From the NCBI GenBank assembly GCA_046726275.1, contig JBKPAF010000080.1, positions 1 to 27,393 on the forward strand: DNA of 27,393 nucleotides, read 5' to 3'. Made by a program: the position numbers and the translations under genes. This document shows, piece by piece, positions 6,771-14,977 of this stretch. Origin of the DNA: DASXTW01 sp046726275. GTDB taxonomy: Bacteria > Actinomycetota > UBA4738. Below the pieces are notes generated by a model that worked only from the letters and a program-made list of their open reading frames with translations, had not been told where the DNA came from and made no database searches. Numbering within the stretch: position 1 is the stretch's first letter; every line of letters begins with the position of its first letter.

Positions 6771-7805
6771 ACCCTTGAGCGCCGGAAGGACCCGCCCGCC
6801 GAAGAGCTCGATGGCGCGCGAGGCCGTCTCGAAGTCCATCCCCGGATAGTGCAGTCGGACGATCAGGTGGAAGTCCCTGCGGCCGAACGCCTCGATGATC
6901 GGGCGAAGCGCGTGCACGACCTCGTGGGCGCTCCCGACGGGTGTCAACCTTCGCACGGTCTCCTCATCCGGTGGCGCCAGCGTGTATCCCTTCTCGGGCG
7001 TGTCGCCGCCCGCGTCCCAACCGCCGTAGATCCCCAGCTGGTTGGGGACGTACTTCCCGGCGACCTCCCAGGCATCCCCGTCCTCCCACACGAACGTGTT
7101 CTGGAGCTGGGCCATGGGCATCGAGGACGGATCCTTGCCGGCCGCCCGGGCGCCGGCCTCCACGATCTGGAAGGCCTCCCGCATCTTGTCGATCCCGCCT
7201 CCGCGGGTGCGGATGTACCCGTCCGCGATCCGGCCCGCCCGTCGCATGGCCGGTTCCACCGAACCGCCCAGCCAGATCGGAACCCTCGGCTCCCCTTTCC
7301 GCTCGGGACCCGGGGTGACTTTCACTCGATCGAACGAGAAGACCTTCCCCTGATAGGAGAACCGCTCGCCGGTCCAGGCCAGGCGAAGCACGTCGATCGT
7401 CTCCACCGTGCGGCGGACCCGCTCGGTCAGCGGGACGGCGAACATGCGGAACTCCTCCTCACGCCACGCGAGCCCCAGGCCCAGGATCAGGCGCCCTCCC
7501 GAGATCAGATCCACCGTGGCCGCGTCCTCCGCCAGTCGCAACGGGTGGTGGAACGGCGTCAGCAGCACTCCCGTGCCGAGCTTGATGCGATCGGTCGCGC
7601 CCGCCAGGGCCGCGAGCGTGGGAAGGAGCGAGGGCATGTAGCCGTCCCCTGACCCGTGGTGCTCGCTCACCCACGCCGAGTCGAACCCGAGGGTCTCGGC
7701 GAGTCGGACCATGTCCAGGATCTCCCGGTACTCCTGGGTGAAGGTCCGTTTGGAGCCGGGAGGAACCTGGGCCGTGAACAGGCCGATGCCGATGTGAACT
7801 GCCAC
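6765..7805 (-). CDS. Luciferase-like (LLM class) flavin- or F420-dependent oxidoreductase
   Basis: The 346-residue protein follows the bacterial luciferase TIM-barrel pattern. It has RLAETLGFDSAWVSEHH near the N terminus, LGTGVLLTPFHHPLRLAEDAATVDLISGGRL in the middle, LGLGLAWREEEF, and VPIWLGGSVEPAMRRAGRIADGYI in the second half. These are the flavin/F420-phosphate-binding and barrel elements of the family. Substrate and cofactor (FMN or F420) cannot be set from sequence alone. An upstream TTG at 7814 is possible, but GTG 7805 is preferred because a minus-strand TAGGGT (7820-7815) lies nine bases before it and the protein then starts just ahead of the first beta strand. It is divergent from tkt. 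Confidence 0.88.
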   Translation of the reverse strand: MAVHIGIGLFTAQVPPGSKRTFTQEYREILDMVRLAETLGFDSAWVSEHHGSGDGYMPSLLPTLAALAGATDRIKLGTGVLLTPFHHPLRLAEDAATVDLISGGRLILGLGLAWREEEFRMFAVPLTERVRRTVETIDVLRLAWTGERFSYQGKVFSFDRVKVTPGPERKGEPRVPIWLGGSVEPAMRRAGRIADGYIRTRGGGIDKMREAFQIVEAGARAAGKDPSSMPMAQLQNTFVWEDGDAWEVAGKYVPNQLGIYGGWDAGGDTPEKGYTLAPPDEETVRRLTPVGSAHEVVHALRPIIEAFGRRDFHLIVRLHYPGMDFETASRAIELFGGRVLPALKGA

Positions 7806-7858
7806 CGGGCGCAAACCCTACCCCAAGCGTTCGGTGACGCGCGAAGCGGCCGGCCGGG

Positions 7859-7864
7859 TATCGT
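7859..7864 (+). promoter_or_regulatory. -10-like element (TATCGT) upstream of transketolase
   Basis: TATCGT fits TANNNT, and GTGACG at 7834-7839 could be a weak -35 at long spacing (19 bases). It lies in the 111-base gap between the divergent luciferase-like and transketolase genes and leaves a leader long enough for the strong Shine-Dalgarno at 7904-7910. Confidence 0.35.
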
Positions 7865-7916
7865 GATCACTCGGAAGGTGGGCGCGACTCGGGTCGGCCC
7901 GCCGGGAGGAGAGATC

Positions 7917-9770
7917 ATGGACCGGGTTCAGGAGTGGAACGAGCTGGCCGCGCAGCTCTGCGTGGACAGCATCCGATGTTCGACGGCGGCGGGGTCGGGG
8001 CATCCCACCTCGTCGATGTCGGGGGCCCATCTGGCCGCCGTGCTGTTCTCGGATCACCTCCGCCTCGACGTCGACGATCCCAAGAACCCGGGCAACGACC
8101 GGTTCGTGCTCTCCAAGGGCCATGCATCGCCGTTGCTCTTCTCGGTGCTCAAGGCTGTGGGGGCCATCACGGACGACGAACTGCTCTCCTTCCGCAAGTT
8201 CGGGAGCCCGATCCAGGGCCATCCGGCCCCGGTGCCGGAGATGCCCTGGGTCGACGTGGCCACCGGGTCGTTGGGGCAGGGCCTTCCCATCGGGCTGGGC
8301 ATGGCCCTGGCCATGCGTCTGGACGACCTGCCCGGGCGGGTATGGGTGCTGTGCGGAGACTCGGAGTTCGCCGAGGGGTCCGTGTGGGAGGCGATGGCGA
8401 CCGGCTCCTTTCACGAGATCCGGAACCTGGTGGCGATCCTCGACATGAATCGACTTGGGCAGCGAGGTCCGACCATGCTCCAGTGGGAAGGAGAGAAGTA
8501 CAGGGCGCGGGCGGAAGCCTTCGGGTGGCGAGCCCTCGTCATCGACGGCCACGACGTCGAGCAGGTCGACGCGGCCTACCGGCAGGCTTCGGACGGACGA
8601 GGTCCCACGCTCATCGTTGCCCGCACGATGAAGGGCCACGGGGTCTCCTTCCTCGCGGATGCGGAGGGCTGGCACGGGAAGGCGCTGGACGAAGAGCAGG
8701 CCAGGCAGGCGATCGAGGAGCTTGGTGGGCGGCGGAGCATCACGATCACGCCGCCCAAGCCGGAGCACGTGACCCGAGAGCCCGAGCGGCGAGGAGATGA
8801 GGTGGAGCTCCCGAGCTACGACAAGGAGGTCGCCACCCGTAAGGCCTTCGGCGAGACCCTGGCCAGTCTGGTCGAAGGGGAACCCGACCTGGTCGTCCTG
8901 GATGGCGAGGTGTCCAACTCCACGCATACGGAGGACTTCCAGAAGGCCGCGCCGGACCGCTTCTTCGAGATGTACATCGGCGAGCAGAACATGCTGGGTG
9001 CCGCGGTCGGGCTCCAGGCGTTGGGAAAGAAGCCGGTGGCCGCCACGTTCGGGGCGTTCCTGACGCGCGCCTACGACTTCATCAGGATGGCCGCAGTGAG
9101 CCGGGCCCGACTCCTCCTGTGCGGCTCCCACGCCGGCGTGTCCATCGGGGAGGACGGCCCGTCGCAGATGGCCCTGGAGGATCTGGCCATGATGCGGGCC
9201 GTCCACGGCTCGACGGTGCTCTATCCAGCAGACGGCAACGCCACGGTCAAGCTCATTCGAAAGATGCTCGATCTCCCAGGCATCTCCTACCTCCGAACCA
9301 CCAGGGAGAAGACCCCAGTTCTGTACAACGGCAACGAGGAGTTCCCCGTCGGCGGAAGCAAGACCCTCCGGGCGACCGGTGACGACCGGGCAACCATCGT
9401 GGGTGCGGGCGTGACGGTCCACGAGGCCTTGAAGGCAGCGGATCAGTTGGCGGGCGCCGGGTTGGCGGTCCGGGTTGTCGACGCGTATTCGGTGAAGCCG
9501 ATCGACGGGAGGGTGTTGCGCGCGGCGCTCGAGGAGACCGGCCACATCGTGGTGGTCGAGGACCACTGGGTCGAGGGTGGCCTGGGCGACTCCGTCCTCG
9601 AGGCGCTCGCGGCGGGAGGAGCGGAGGTTTCGGGCCGGGTCATCAAGCTGGGCGTCACCGAGATGCCCGGTTCCGGGACACCCGAGGAGCTGCGCGACTG
9701 GGCGGGCATCTCGGCCGACAAGATCGCGCGAACCGTCCGCTCCGCCGTGGGGAAGGCGCAGGCGAGATGA
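7917..9770 (+). CDS. tkt: Transketolase (single-chain, about 617 residues)
   Basis: It transfers two-carbon units between ketoses and aldoses in the non-oxidative pentose phosphate pathway, using thiamine pyrophosphate. Visible features are TAAGSGHPTSSMS (23-35), LSKGHASPLL (65-74) and the TPP/metal motif starting GDSEFAEGS at residue 147 and ending at Asn168. The pyrimidine-binding half carries YIGEQNMLGAA and GEDGPSQM. The C-terminal domain holds VVEDHWVEGGLGDSV. At 617 residues it resembles the shorter animal/archaeal-fusion type more than the ~660-residue E. coli type. A longer open frame reaches back across the luciferase-like gene, but ATG 7917 has GGGAGGA at 7904-7910 and begins the conserved domain. 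It overlaps the next gene by four bases. Confidence 0.93.
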   Translation: MDRVQEWNELAAQLCVDSIRCSTAAGSGHPTSSMSGAHLAAVLFSDHLRLDVDDPKNPGNDRFVLSKGHASPLLFSVLKAVGAITDDELLSFRKFGSPIQGHPAPVPEMPWVDVATGSLGQGLPIGLGMALAMRLDDLPGRVWVLCGDSEFAEGSVWEAMATGSFHEIRNLVAILDMNRLGQRGPTMLQWEGEKYRARAEAFGWRALVIDGHDVEQVDAAYRQASDGRGPTLIVARTMKGHGVSFLADAEGWHGKALDEEQARQAIEELGGRRSITITPPKPEHVTREPERRGDEVELPSYDKEVATRKAFGETLASLVEGEPDLVVLDGEVSNSTHTEDFQKAAPDRFFEMYIGEQNMLGAAVGLQALGKKPVAATFGAFLTRAYDFIRMAAVSRARLLLCGSHAGVSIGEDGPSQMALEDLAMMRAVHGSTVLYPADGNATVKLIRKMLDLPGISYLRTTREKTPVLYNGNEEFPVGGSKTLRATGDDRATIVGAGVTVHEALKAADQLAGAGLAVRVVDAYSVKPIDGRVLRAALEETGHIVVVEDHWVEGGLGDSVLEALAAGGAEVSGRVIKLGVTEMPGSGTPEELRDWAGISADKIARTVRSAVGKAQAR

Positions 9771-10813
9771 AGAAGTGCCCTTACTGCGCCGAGGAGATCC
9801 AGGACGAGGCGATCAAGTGCCGGTGGTGCGGCAGCGACCTCACCGTGGGTCCCCCCGCCACGGCGCCGGCGGAAGCGGAGCCCGTGGCTGCAGCAGGCCC
9901 CCGGATCGGGGAGGGCGCGCTCCGATTCAGCCACTCCGGATTCCGATACCTGCTCGGCTATGGGGCGGATTCCTTCGGCATCTGGGACCGTCAGAGCCCG
10001 GGCGGGCCGGTGGCGCGGTTCCCTCGCACCGACGAGGGCTGGAATCAGGCCTGGAACCAGTTTTCCGGCCTGGAGCCGAAGGCTGTGGAGGTCCCTCAGG
10101 GAGGGTCCCCGCCGCCGGACACCCGGGTCGCGACGGGGACGTTCCGGTCAGCCCGGACCAGGGCCCGGTGGACCATGGCGCTGCTGGCGCTGACGGCAGC
10201 TCTGGCCATCGTCAGCGCGGTCCTGTGGGCCATCCACATCGGGGTGGTCCGCGACTATGAGCAGGGTCTGACCGACGCGGTCCGGGCGCAGGACAGCGAG
10301 AACGTGGCCTTCGGCATGTGGGGGTTCATGCTCCTGATGTTCGTGCCGACCGCGATCGCCTGGCTCCTGTGGCAGTACCGTGCGCACGCCAACCTCCGCG
10401 CGCTCGGTGCGGCCAACCTCAGCTACTCGCCGGGCTGGGCAGTGGGGTGGTGGTTCATCCCCTTCGCCAACATCGTCATGCCCTACCTGACGGTTCGCGA
10501 GTTGTGGAAGGCGAGCGACCCCGAGGCCGGAGCCATCGAGTGGAGGGCGCGAGGCGGAGCGGCCATCGTGGGTTTCTGGTGGACGGGAAGGCTGGCGATG
10601 CAGGCGCTGTGGCAGATCGGATCGGTCATCGGGACCGATTCCCCCATCGTGAGCACGACCACGAGCTCGTCGGCCCTCCTTCTGGCAGGCAACCTGGTCC
10701 TCGTGGCGTGGGCCGGGCTGGCGATCTACCTGGTTCGGGGAGTGGAGGCTCGGCAGGAGGCGAAGCACCGGGGGATCAGCTCGTGGGCGCAAGGCTTCGC
10801 CTCTCCGGCCTGA
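9767..10813 (+). CDS. Zinc-ribbon plus DUF4328 multi-pass membrane protein
   Basis: The 348-residue protein starts with a zinc ribbon, CPYC...CRWC, with Cys4, Cys7, Cys18 and Cys21. A Pro/Ala linker and a soluble region (about 45-125, with WDRQSPGG and EGWNQAWNQF) follow. The rest is hydrophobic with about five membrane segments (near 135-160, 181-203, 219-240, 262-285 and 300-323). The stretch AHANLRALGAANLSYSPGWAVGWWF followed by VRELWKAS is characteristic of DUF4328, an uncharacterised family common in actinobacteria. Function is unknown. It overlaps the transketolase end by ATGA and shares one base with the next start, so it is co-translated with both. Confidence 0.82.
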   Translation: MKKCPYCAEEIQDEAIKCRWCGSDLTVGPPATAPAEAEPVAAAGPRIGEGALRFSHSGFRYLLGYGADSFGIWDRQSPGGPVARFPRTDEGWNQAWNQFSGLEPKAVEVPQGGSPPPDTRVATGTFRSARTRARWTMALLALTAALAIVSAVLWAIHIGVVRDYEQGLTDAVRAQDSENVAFGMWGFMLLMFVPTAIAWLLWQYRAHANLRALGAANLSYSPGWAVGWWFIPFANIVMPYLTVRELWKASDPEAGAIEWRARGGAAIVGFWWTGRLAMQALWQIGSVIGTDSPIVSTTTSSSALLLAGNLVLVAWAGLAIYLVRGVEARQEAKHRGISSWAQGFASPA

Positions 10814-11592
10814 TGCCGCGCCTCGTCACGGAGGACGTCACCCTCCATGCGGAGGTCGATGGCGACGGTCCTCCCGTCTCCGTCCTGGCGCACGGGCTGA
10901 TGAACTCGTGCCGCGAGCTCGCGGCCCTCACGCCGCTGGTCCCCGGGACGAAGGTGCGGTTCTGCTTTCGGGGGCACGGCCACAGCTCTTCCCCGGAGAC
11001 GGGATATCGGTTCGCCGACTTCGCCCGGGATCTGTCGGCGGTGGCCGACGAGTACGACGCGACGGTCGCCATAGGCACCTCGCTCGGCGCCGGAGCCATC
11101 GGGCATCTCCTGACGAAACACCCCGAGCGCTTCGACAAGCTCGTCTTCGTGCTTCCTGCGGGACTCGATCGGCCCTTTCAGTACAAGCAGAGGATGCTCC
11201 ACACCGCCGGCCTGATGGATGGCAAGTCCACCGAGGAGGCGATCGAGTCGATCATCTCGGATCCGGCCCGGAGGCAGAGCTACCTGGACTACCCGTGGCT
11301 CCGTGACTTCGACCGCCAGAACCTCAGGGATCTGAACACCGTCGGCGTCCCTCGAGCCATCCGCGAGGTCATCGACGACTGGCCGCTCGAGGATCGTGAG
11401 CAGATGCGGGAGGTGCGGGCCCCCACACTGCTGATCTGCCGGGAGGGCGATGAGATCCATCCGGCTGAGGTCGGGCGGATCCTGGCGCGGGTCATGCCGA
11501 ACGCAGAGCTGCACGTCTTCCGCGACGGGGAGGAGATGTACCAGGCCATTCCCGAGATCGTGGCGAGGGTCCGCGAGTTCATCCTGGCGTAG
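10813..11592 (+). CDS. Alpha/beta hydrolase fold protein, catalytic His apparently missing
   Basis: This 259-residue protein has the alpha/beta hydrolase layout: oxyanion motif AHGLMNS (26-32), FRGHGHS, nucleophile elbow GTSLGAG (88-94) with Ser90, and an acid-strand motif CREGDEIHP with Asp213 in the usual place. After the last strand, where most members have GH followed by an acidic residue, it reads RDGEEMYQAIPE (237-248), with Glu240 at the position expected for His. Either the triad differs or the protein is a non-hydrolytic member. An open frame extends upstream in the previous gene, but ATG 10813 overlaps that gene's stop by one base and begins the conserved fold. Confidence 0.78.
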   Translation: MPRLVTEDVTLHAEVDGDGPPVSVLAHGLMNSCRELAALTPLVPGTKVRFCFRGHGHSSSPETGYRFADFARDLSAVADEYDATVAIGTSLGAGAIGHLLTKHPERFDKLVFVLPAGLDRPFQYKQRMLHTAGLMDGKSTEEAIESIISDPARRQSYLDYPWLRDFDRQNLRDLNTVGVPRAIREVIDDWPLEDREQMREVRAPTLLICREGDEIHPAEVGRILARVMPNAELHVFRDGEEMYQAIPEIVARVREFILA

Positions 11593-11603
11593 GGAGCCGC
11601 GCT

Positions 11604-12986
11604 ATGGCAGGCCTTCAGGAGGGTGAGCTCGAGACGGCGACCGTCATGGCTCAGGCGCTCCACGCCGGAGAGGTGGCGAGCGTCGAACTGGTGGAACGAG
11701 CGCTGGCAAGGGCGGAGGCCTGGCAGCCTTCGACCAACGCGTTTTCCCAACAGTGGGCCGACCTGGCGATCGACGAGGCTCGGCGCGTCGACGCCACGGC
11801 GATGTCGGAGCGAGGGACGTTGGCAGGCATCCCCATCGCCGTGAAGGACCTGTTCGATGTCGGCGGAAGGGAGACCTCCGGGTGTTGCGCCGCGTATTCG
11901 GGGTCGACTGCCGAGCGCGATGCGTGGGTCGTCGAACGGATCAGGCGGGCCGGGCTGGTGATGGTTGGCAAGACGAACCAGCATGAGCTTGCGGCGGGAG
12001 GCACCAACCTGATCAGCGACCGCGGCCGTACGGGGAATCCCTGGGATCCGGCGAGTATGACCGGCGGTTCGAGCGGTGGGTCGGCGGCCGCGGTGGCGGC
12101 CGGGGTCGTTCCGTGGGCGCTGGGCTCGGATACGGGAGGATCGATCCGGATCCCGTCGTCCATGTGCGGGACGTTCGGCATCAAGCCGACCACCGGACGG
12201 ATCCCGCTCGATGGGATCATGCCGCTGGCCCCTTCGATGGATTGTCCGGGACCCATCGCGTCCGCCCTGGAGGATCTCGCCACGCTGTACGCGGTTATGG
12301 CCGACGAGTCTCCCTGGGGGTCGCCCTCGAAGACGGAGGGTCTCCGCGTCGGGGTCCCCGATGGGTTCTTCTCCGACCGGGTCCACGACGACGTGCTGGC
12401 AGCCGTTCGGTCGGCAGCCGATGCCCTGGAGCGTGCGGGCGGCCGCGTCGAGCCGGTGGACGGGAGCGGGCTCGATAGCGTGCGGGTCGTCTGGATGAGC
12501 GTCTGCTGCGCCGAGTTCGCCGACGCCCATCCGCTGCTCAGGGATCCCAACCGCAGGGATCTCGTCGCGCCGTCCGTTCGAGTGTGGCTCGACCTCGGAG
12601 ACAGTCAGACGGAACAACTTCGGGCCACAGCGGGTGAGGAGCGCAGACGGATCCAGCGATGGTTCGACCGGCACATGTCGGGGCTGGATGCGCTGTTGAT
12701 CCCGACGACGCCCTATCCGGCTCCCCGAGCCGATCAGGATAGCGTGGACCTGGGGAAGGCCGGAACCGTCGATGTGAGCCACGTGGGCCCGGGGTGGATC
12801 ACCTGCTCGGTCAATCTCGCGGGGCTCCCCGCCATCAACCTCCCGGCCGGGCGGTCCGTCCAAGGCATGCCGGTGGGCGCCTCCCTCGTGGGCAGGTCGG
12901 GCGAGGAGGCGACGCTCCTGAGGCTGGCGGCGGGATGGTCGGATGCCGTCGGGTTCCTCGTGCGGCGTCCGTCGCTTCCGGGCTGA
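11604..12986 (+). CDS. Amidase signature family protein
   Basis: The 460-residue protein has the Ser-cis-Ser-Lys core of the amidase signature family. Lys81 lies in IAVKDLFD, the Gly/Ser loop is MTGGSSGGSAAAVAAG at 152-167 with Ser156 as the bridging residue, and Ser180 is the nucleophile in GSDTGGSIRIPSS (174-186). KTNQHELAAGG precedes the loop, as in GatA and related amidases. No GatB or GatC genes are adjacent, so a stand-alone amidase hydrolysing an unknown amide (AtzF-like or urea/carboxamide type) is more likely than the tRNA amidotransferase subunit. AGGGAG at 11591-11596 gives a seven-base spacing to ATG 11604. It follows the hydrolase by 11 bases. Confidence 0.9.
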   Translation: MAGLQEGELETATVMAQALHAGEVASVELVERALARAEAWQPSTNAFSQQWADLAIDEARRVDATAMSERGTLAGIPIAVKDLFDVGGRETSGCCAAYSGSTAERDAWVVERIRRAGLVMVGKTNQHELAAGGTNLISDRGRTGNPWDPASMTGGSSGGSAAAVAAGVVPWALGSDTGGSIRIPSSMCGTFGIKPTTGRIPLDGIMPLAPSMDCPGPIASALEDLATLYAVMADESPWGSPSKTEGLRVGVPDGFFSDRVHDDVLAAVRSAADALERAGGRVEPVDGSGLDSVRVVWMSVCCAEFADAHPLLRDPNRRDLVAPSVRVWLDLGDSQTEQLRATAGEERRRIQRWFDRHMSGLDALLIPTTPYPAPRADQDSVDLGKAGTVDVSHVGPGWITCSVNLAGLPAINLPAGRSVQGMPVGASLVGRSGEEATLLRLAAGWSDAVGFLVRRPSLPG

Positions 12987-13000
12987 TGCAGGTCGGCCGC

Positions 13001-13006
13001 TACCAT
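13001..13006 (+). promoter_or_regulatory. -10 element (TACCAT) of a probable leaderless promoter
   Basis: TACCAT is followed by six bases and a GTG at 13013 that is in frame with the EamA transporter. This is the same geometry seen at 728 and 5632. It supports the downstream GTG rather than the ATG at 12986 that overlaps the amidase stop. Confidence 0.5.
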
Positions 13007-13012
13007 GGCCGC

Positions 13013-13948
13013 GTGGGCGTCAGGGGCCGCGTCGCAGCAATCCGCTCCACCCACGGCATCGACCTCGTCGGCGTCGGGTTCATCCTCCTCACGTCGCTTC
13101 AGTTCGGGTCGGTCGTCGTGCTGGGGAAGATCGCCACGCGCCCGGCGGGCCTCCCGATCGCCTCGATGTTGGCGGTTCGCTTCACCATCGCCGCGGGCCT
13201 GCTCGCGGCTGCGCTGGTCGTCCTGCGCCGCCCCCTTCGCGCGGCGACCGGAGAGGGCTGGCGGCTCGCGGCGCTGGGGATCGCCGGCTATGCCGTCGAG
13301 GCGGCATTCTTCTTCGCCGGTCTCAAGCACGGTACGGCCGCCGCAGCCACCCTGCTCTTCTTCACGTACCCGGTGGCCGTGGCGCTCCTCGCCTTCCTCC
13401 TCGGCAGGGGGCTTCCGGGTTTGCAGCTGGGAGGTGCCCTCGCGGCCGCGGTGGCAGGGGCGGCCGTCGTGGCCGTCTCCGGCGGTGGCGTCGACATCGA
13501 CGGGACCGGCGTCCTGTTGGAGCTCGCGTCGTCGCTGACCTTCGCCGTCTACCTGATCGGAGCGGCTGCGGTCCTCAAAGGGACCAACTCGTTGGTCGGA
13601 GCGATGTGGGTGGCGGCCTCGGCCGCAGTGGGCCTGGCCGCGTACGCGGTGGCGACCGGAGCGGCGGACGCCCCTGCGGGATGGGATCAGTGGGGACCGG
13701 TCCTCGCGATGGCCGTGTTCACGGCCGGAGCCTTCGCCACGCTCTTCGCGGGGCTCCGAAGGCTCGGTCCGGTTCGGACAGCCATCCTTTCCGCGACAGA
13801 GCCGTTCACCGCGGCCGCTCTCGCCGCCATCTTCCTCGGTGAGGGCGTGCGGCTGGGAACGATCCTCGGCGGCGTGCTGATCCTGGGGGCAGCCGTGGCG
13901 GCGTCGGTGGCTCGAGCCCGGGCCCCGGCTGAGCCGCCGATCCCCTAG
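13013..13948 (+). CDS. EamA/DMT-family transporter (two EamA repeats, about 10 membrane segments)
   Basis: The product is almost wholly hydrophobic, with short Arg-rich loops and about ten predicted membrane helices in two repeats. Each repeat has the EamA pattern: LLTSLQFGSVVVLGK and FFFAGLKHGTAAAATLLFFTYP in the first, and FAVYLIGAAAVL and GPVRTAILSATEPFTAA in the second. DMT exporters move amino acids, nucleosides or other metabolites, but the substrate here is unknown. Two starts compete. ATG 12986 overlaps the amidase stop by one base and adds nine residues; GTG 13013 is placed six bases after TACCAT, so I favour it. The protein is 311 residues from GTG. Confidence 0.85.
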   Translation: MGVRGRVAAIRSTHGIDLVGVGFILLTSLQFGSVVVLGKIATRPAGLPIASMLAVRFTIAAGLLAAALVVLRRPLRAATGEGWRLAALGIAGYAVEAAFFFAGLKHGTAAAATLLFFTYPVAVALLAFLLGRGLPGLQLGGALAAAVAGAAVVAVSGGGVDIDGTGVLLELASSLTFAVYLIGAAAVLKGTNSLVGAMWVAASAAVGLAAYAVATGAADAPAGWDQWGPVLAMAVFTAGAFATLFAGLRRLGPVRTAILSATEPFTAAALAAIFLGEGVRLGTILGGVLILGAAVAASVARARAPAEPPIP

Positions 13949-13979
13949 ACCGGGCCCGGGGGATTAGTGTTCCCTGGCC

Positions 13980-14969
13980 GTGAGGGCGTTCGTCACCGGA
14001 GCCACAGGGTTCATCGGCGGTCATCTCGCCCGAAAGCTGAGAGCACGGGGCGATCAGGTGGTTGCGCTGGTCCGGTCCCCCGACAAGGCCGCCGAACTTC
14101 GTCGGCTCGAGTGCGAGTTGGTCGAGGGCGACCTCGGCGATGAGGCCGCCATCCGCGACGGACTCCGAGGGTGTGACGCCGCGTTCCATGCCGCGGCTAT
14201 GTACAAGGTCGGGATCCCCGCCGGGCAACGAGCCGATATGTGGGAGGCGAACGTCCGAGGGACCGAGCGGGTCCTGGGCGCAGCCGTGGAAGGGGAGGTC
14301 CGGCGTACCGTATACATCTCCACGGTGAACGCCTTCGGCAACACCCATGGGAAGGTCGTCGACGAGACGTACCGGCGCACGGGCGACGAGTTCCTGTCCC
14401 TGTACGACGAGACCAAATTCCGCGCCCACCAGGCCGCCCGGGAGCTGATGGCCAGAGGCGCCCCCATCCTGATCGCCCAGCCGGGCGTCGTGCATGGTCC
14501 GGGCGACACCTCCGAGCTGGGCGACCTCATCGACCAGGTCCGGTCCGGCAGGCTGAAGTACAAGGTCTTCCCGGAGACGGGCTTCAACTTCGCGCACGTG
14601 GAGGACGTCGCCGACGGGATCCTCCTGGTCCACGACAAGGGTCGGATCGCAGAGGAATACGTCCTGGGAGGCCAGATCACCACGATGGGCGAGGTGATCG
14701 ACAAGATCGCCGTGCTATCCAGGCGCCGGCCACCGCGATTCACCATGCCGGCCGCCTTCGTCAAGGCATCCATCCCTCTCGCGCCCATGGTGACGCGCCT
14801 CATGAGGCTCCCGCCGAACCTGAGGGAGCTGGTCAGGGCGGCCGACGGGGTGACGTACTGGGCCACCGACGCCAAGGCCCGCCGGGAGCTCGGCTACGCG
14901 CCCAGAGACCTCGATACGGGGCTCCGCCAAACCCTGGGCAGCGCCCAGAGTGAGCGGGCGTCCCCGTGA
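13980..14969 (+). CDS. NAD-dependent epimerase/dehydratase (extended SDR, dihydroflavonol-reductase-like)
   Basis: The 329-residue protein is an extended short-chain dehydrogenase. It has the Rossmann motif TGATGFIGGH at residues 6-15, Asp51 in VEGDLGD, FHAAAMY, YISTVNAFG with Ser114-Thr115, and catalytic Tyr142-x3-Lys146 in LYDETKF. PGVVHGPGD and NFAHVEDVADG follow. The overall pattern fits the dihydroflavonol-4-reductase/HpnA-like class; the substrate is unknown. The GTG at 13980 has no Shine-Dalgarno, but TAGTGT lies nine bases upstream, so it is probably leaderless. The next gene begins nine bases after its stop, so both are likely one transcript. Confidence 0.9.
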   Translation: MRAFVTGATGFIGGHLARKLRARGDQVVALVRSPDKAAELRRLECELVEGDLGDEAAIRDGLRGCDAAFHAAAMYKVGIPAGQRADMWEANVRGTERVLGAAVEGEVRRTVYISTVNAFGNTHGKVVDETYRRTGDEFLSLYDETKFRAHQAARELMARGAPILIAQPGVVHGPGDTSELGDLIDQVRSGRLKYKVFPETGFNFAHVEDVADGILLVHDKGRIAEEYVLGGQITTMGEVIDKIAVLSRRRPPRFTMPAAFVKASIPLAPMVTRLMRLPPNLRELVRAADGVTYWATDAKARRELGYAPRDLDTGLRQTLGSAQSERASP

Positions 14970-14977
14970 GGTGAGTC

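Noticed and set aside
7656..7916. Upstream extension of transketolase across the luciferase-like gene
   Set aside because: It reads antisense through the conserved N terminus of the luciferase-like gene. ATG 7917 has a strong ribosome site.
7818..9566. 582-codon minus-strand frame opposite transketolase
   Set aside because: The plus strand holds all the transketolase motifs. The antisense product has no family features and overlaps the tkt promoter.
10318..10812. Upstream extension of the alpha/beta hydrolase inside the DUF4328 gene
   Set aside because: Out-of-frame reading of a conserved membrane domain. The hydrolase fold begins just after ATG 10813.
11289..12863. 524-codon minus-strand frame opposite the amidase
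   Set aside because: The amidase signature residues are all on the plus strand. The antisense frame is Arg/Asp/Gly-rich without domains.
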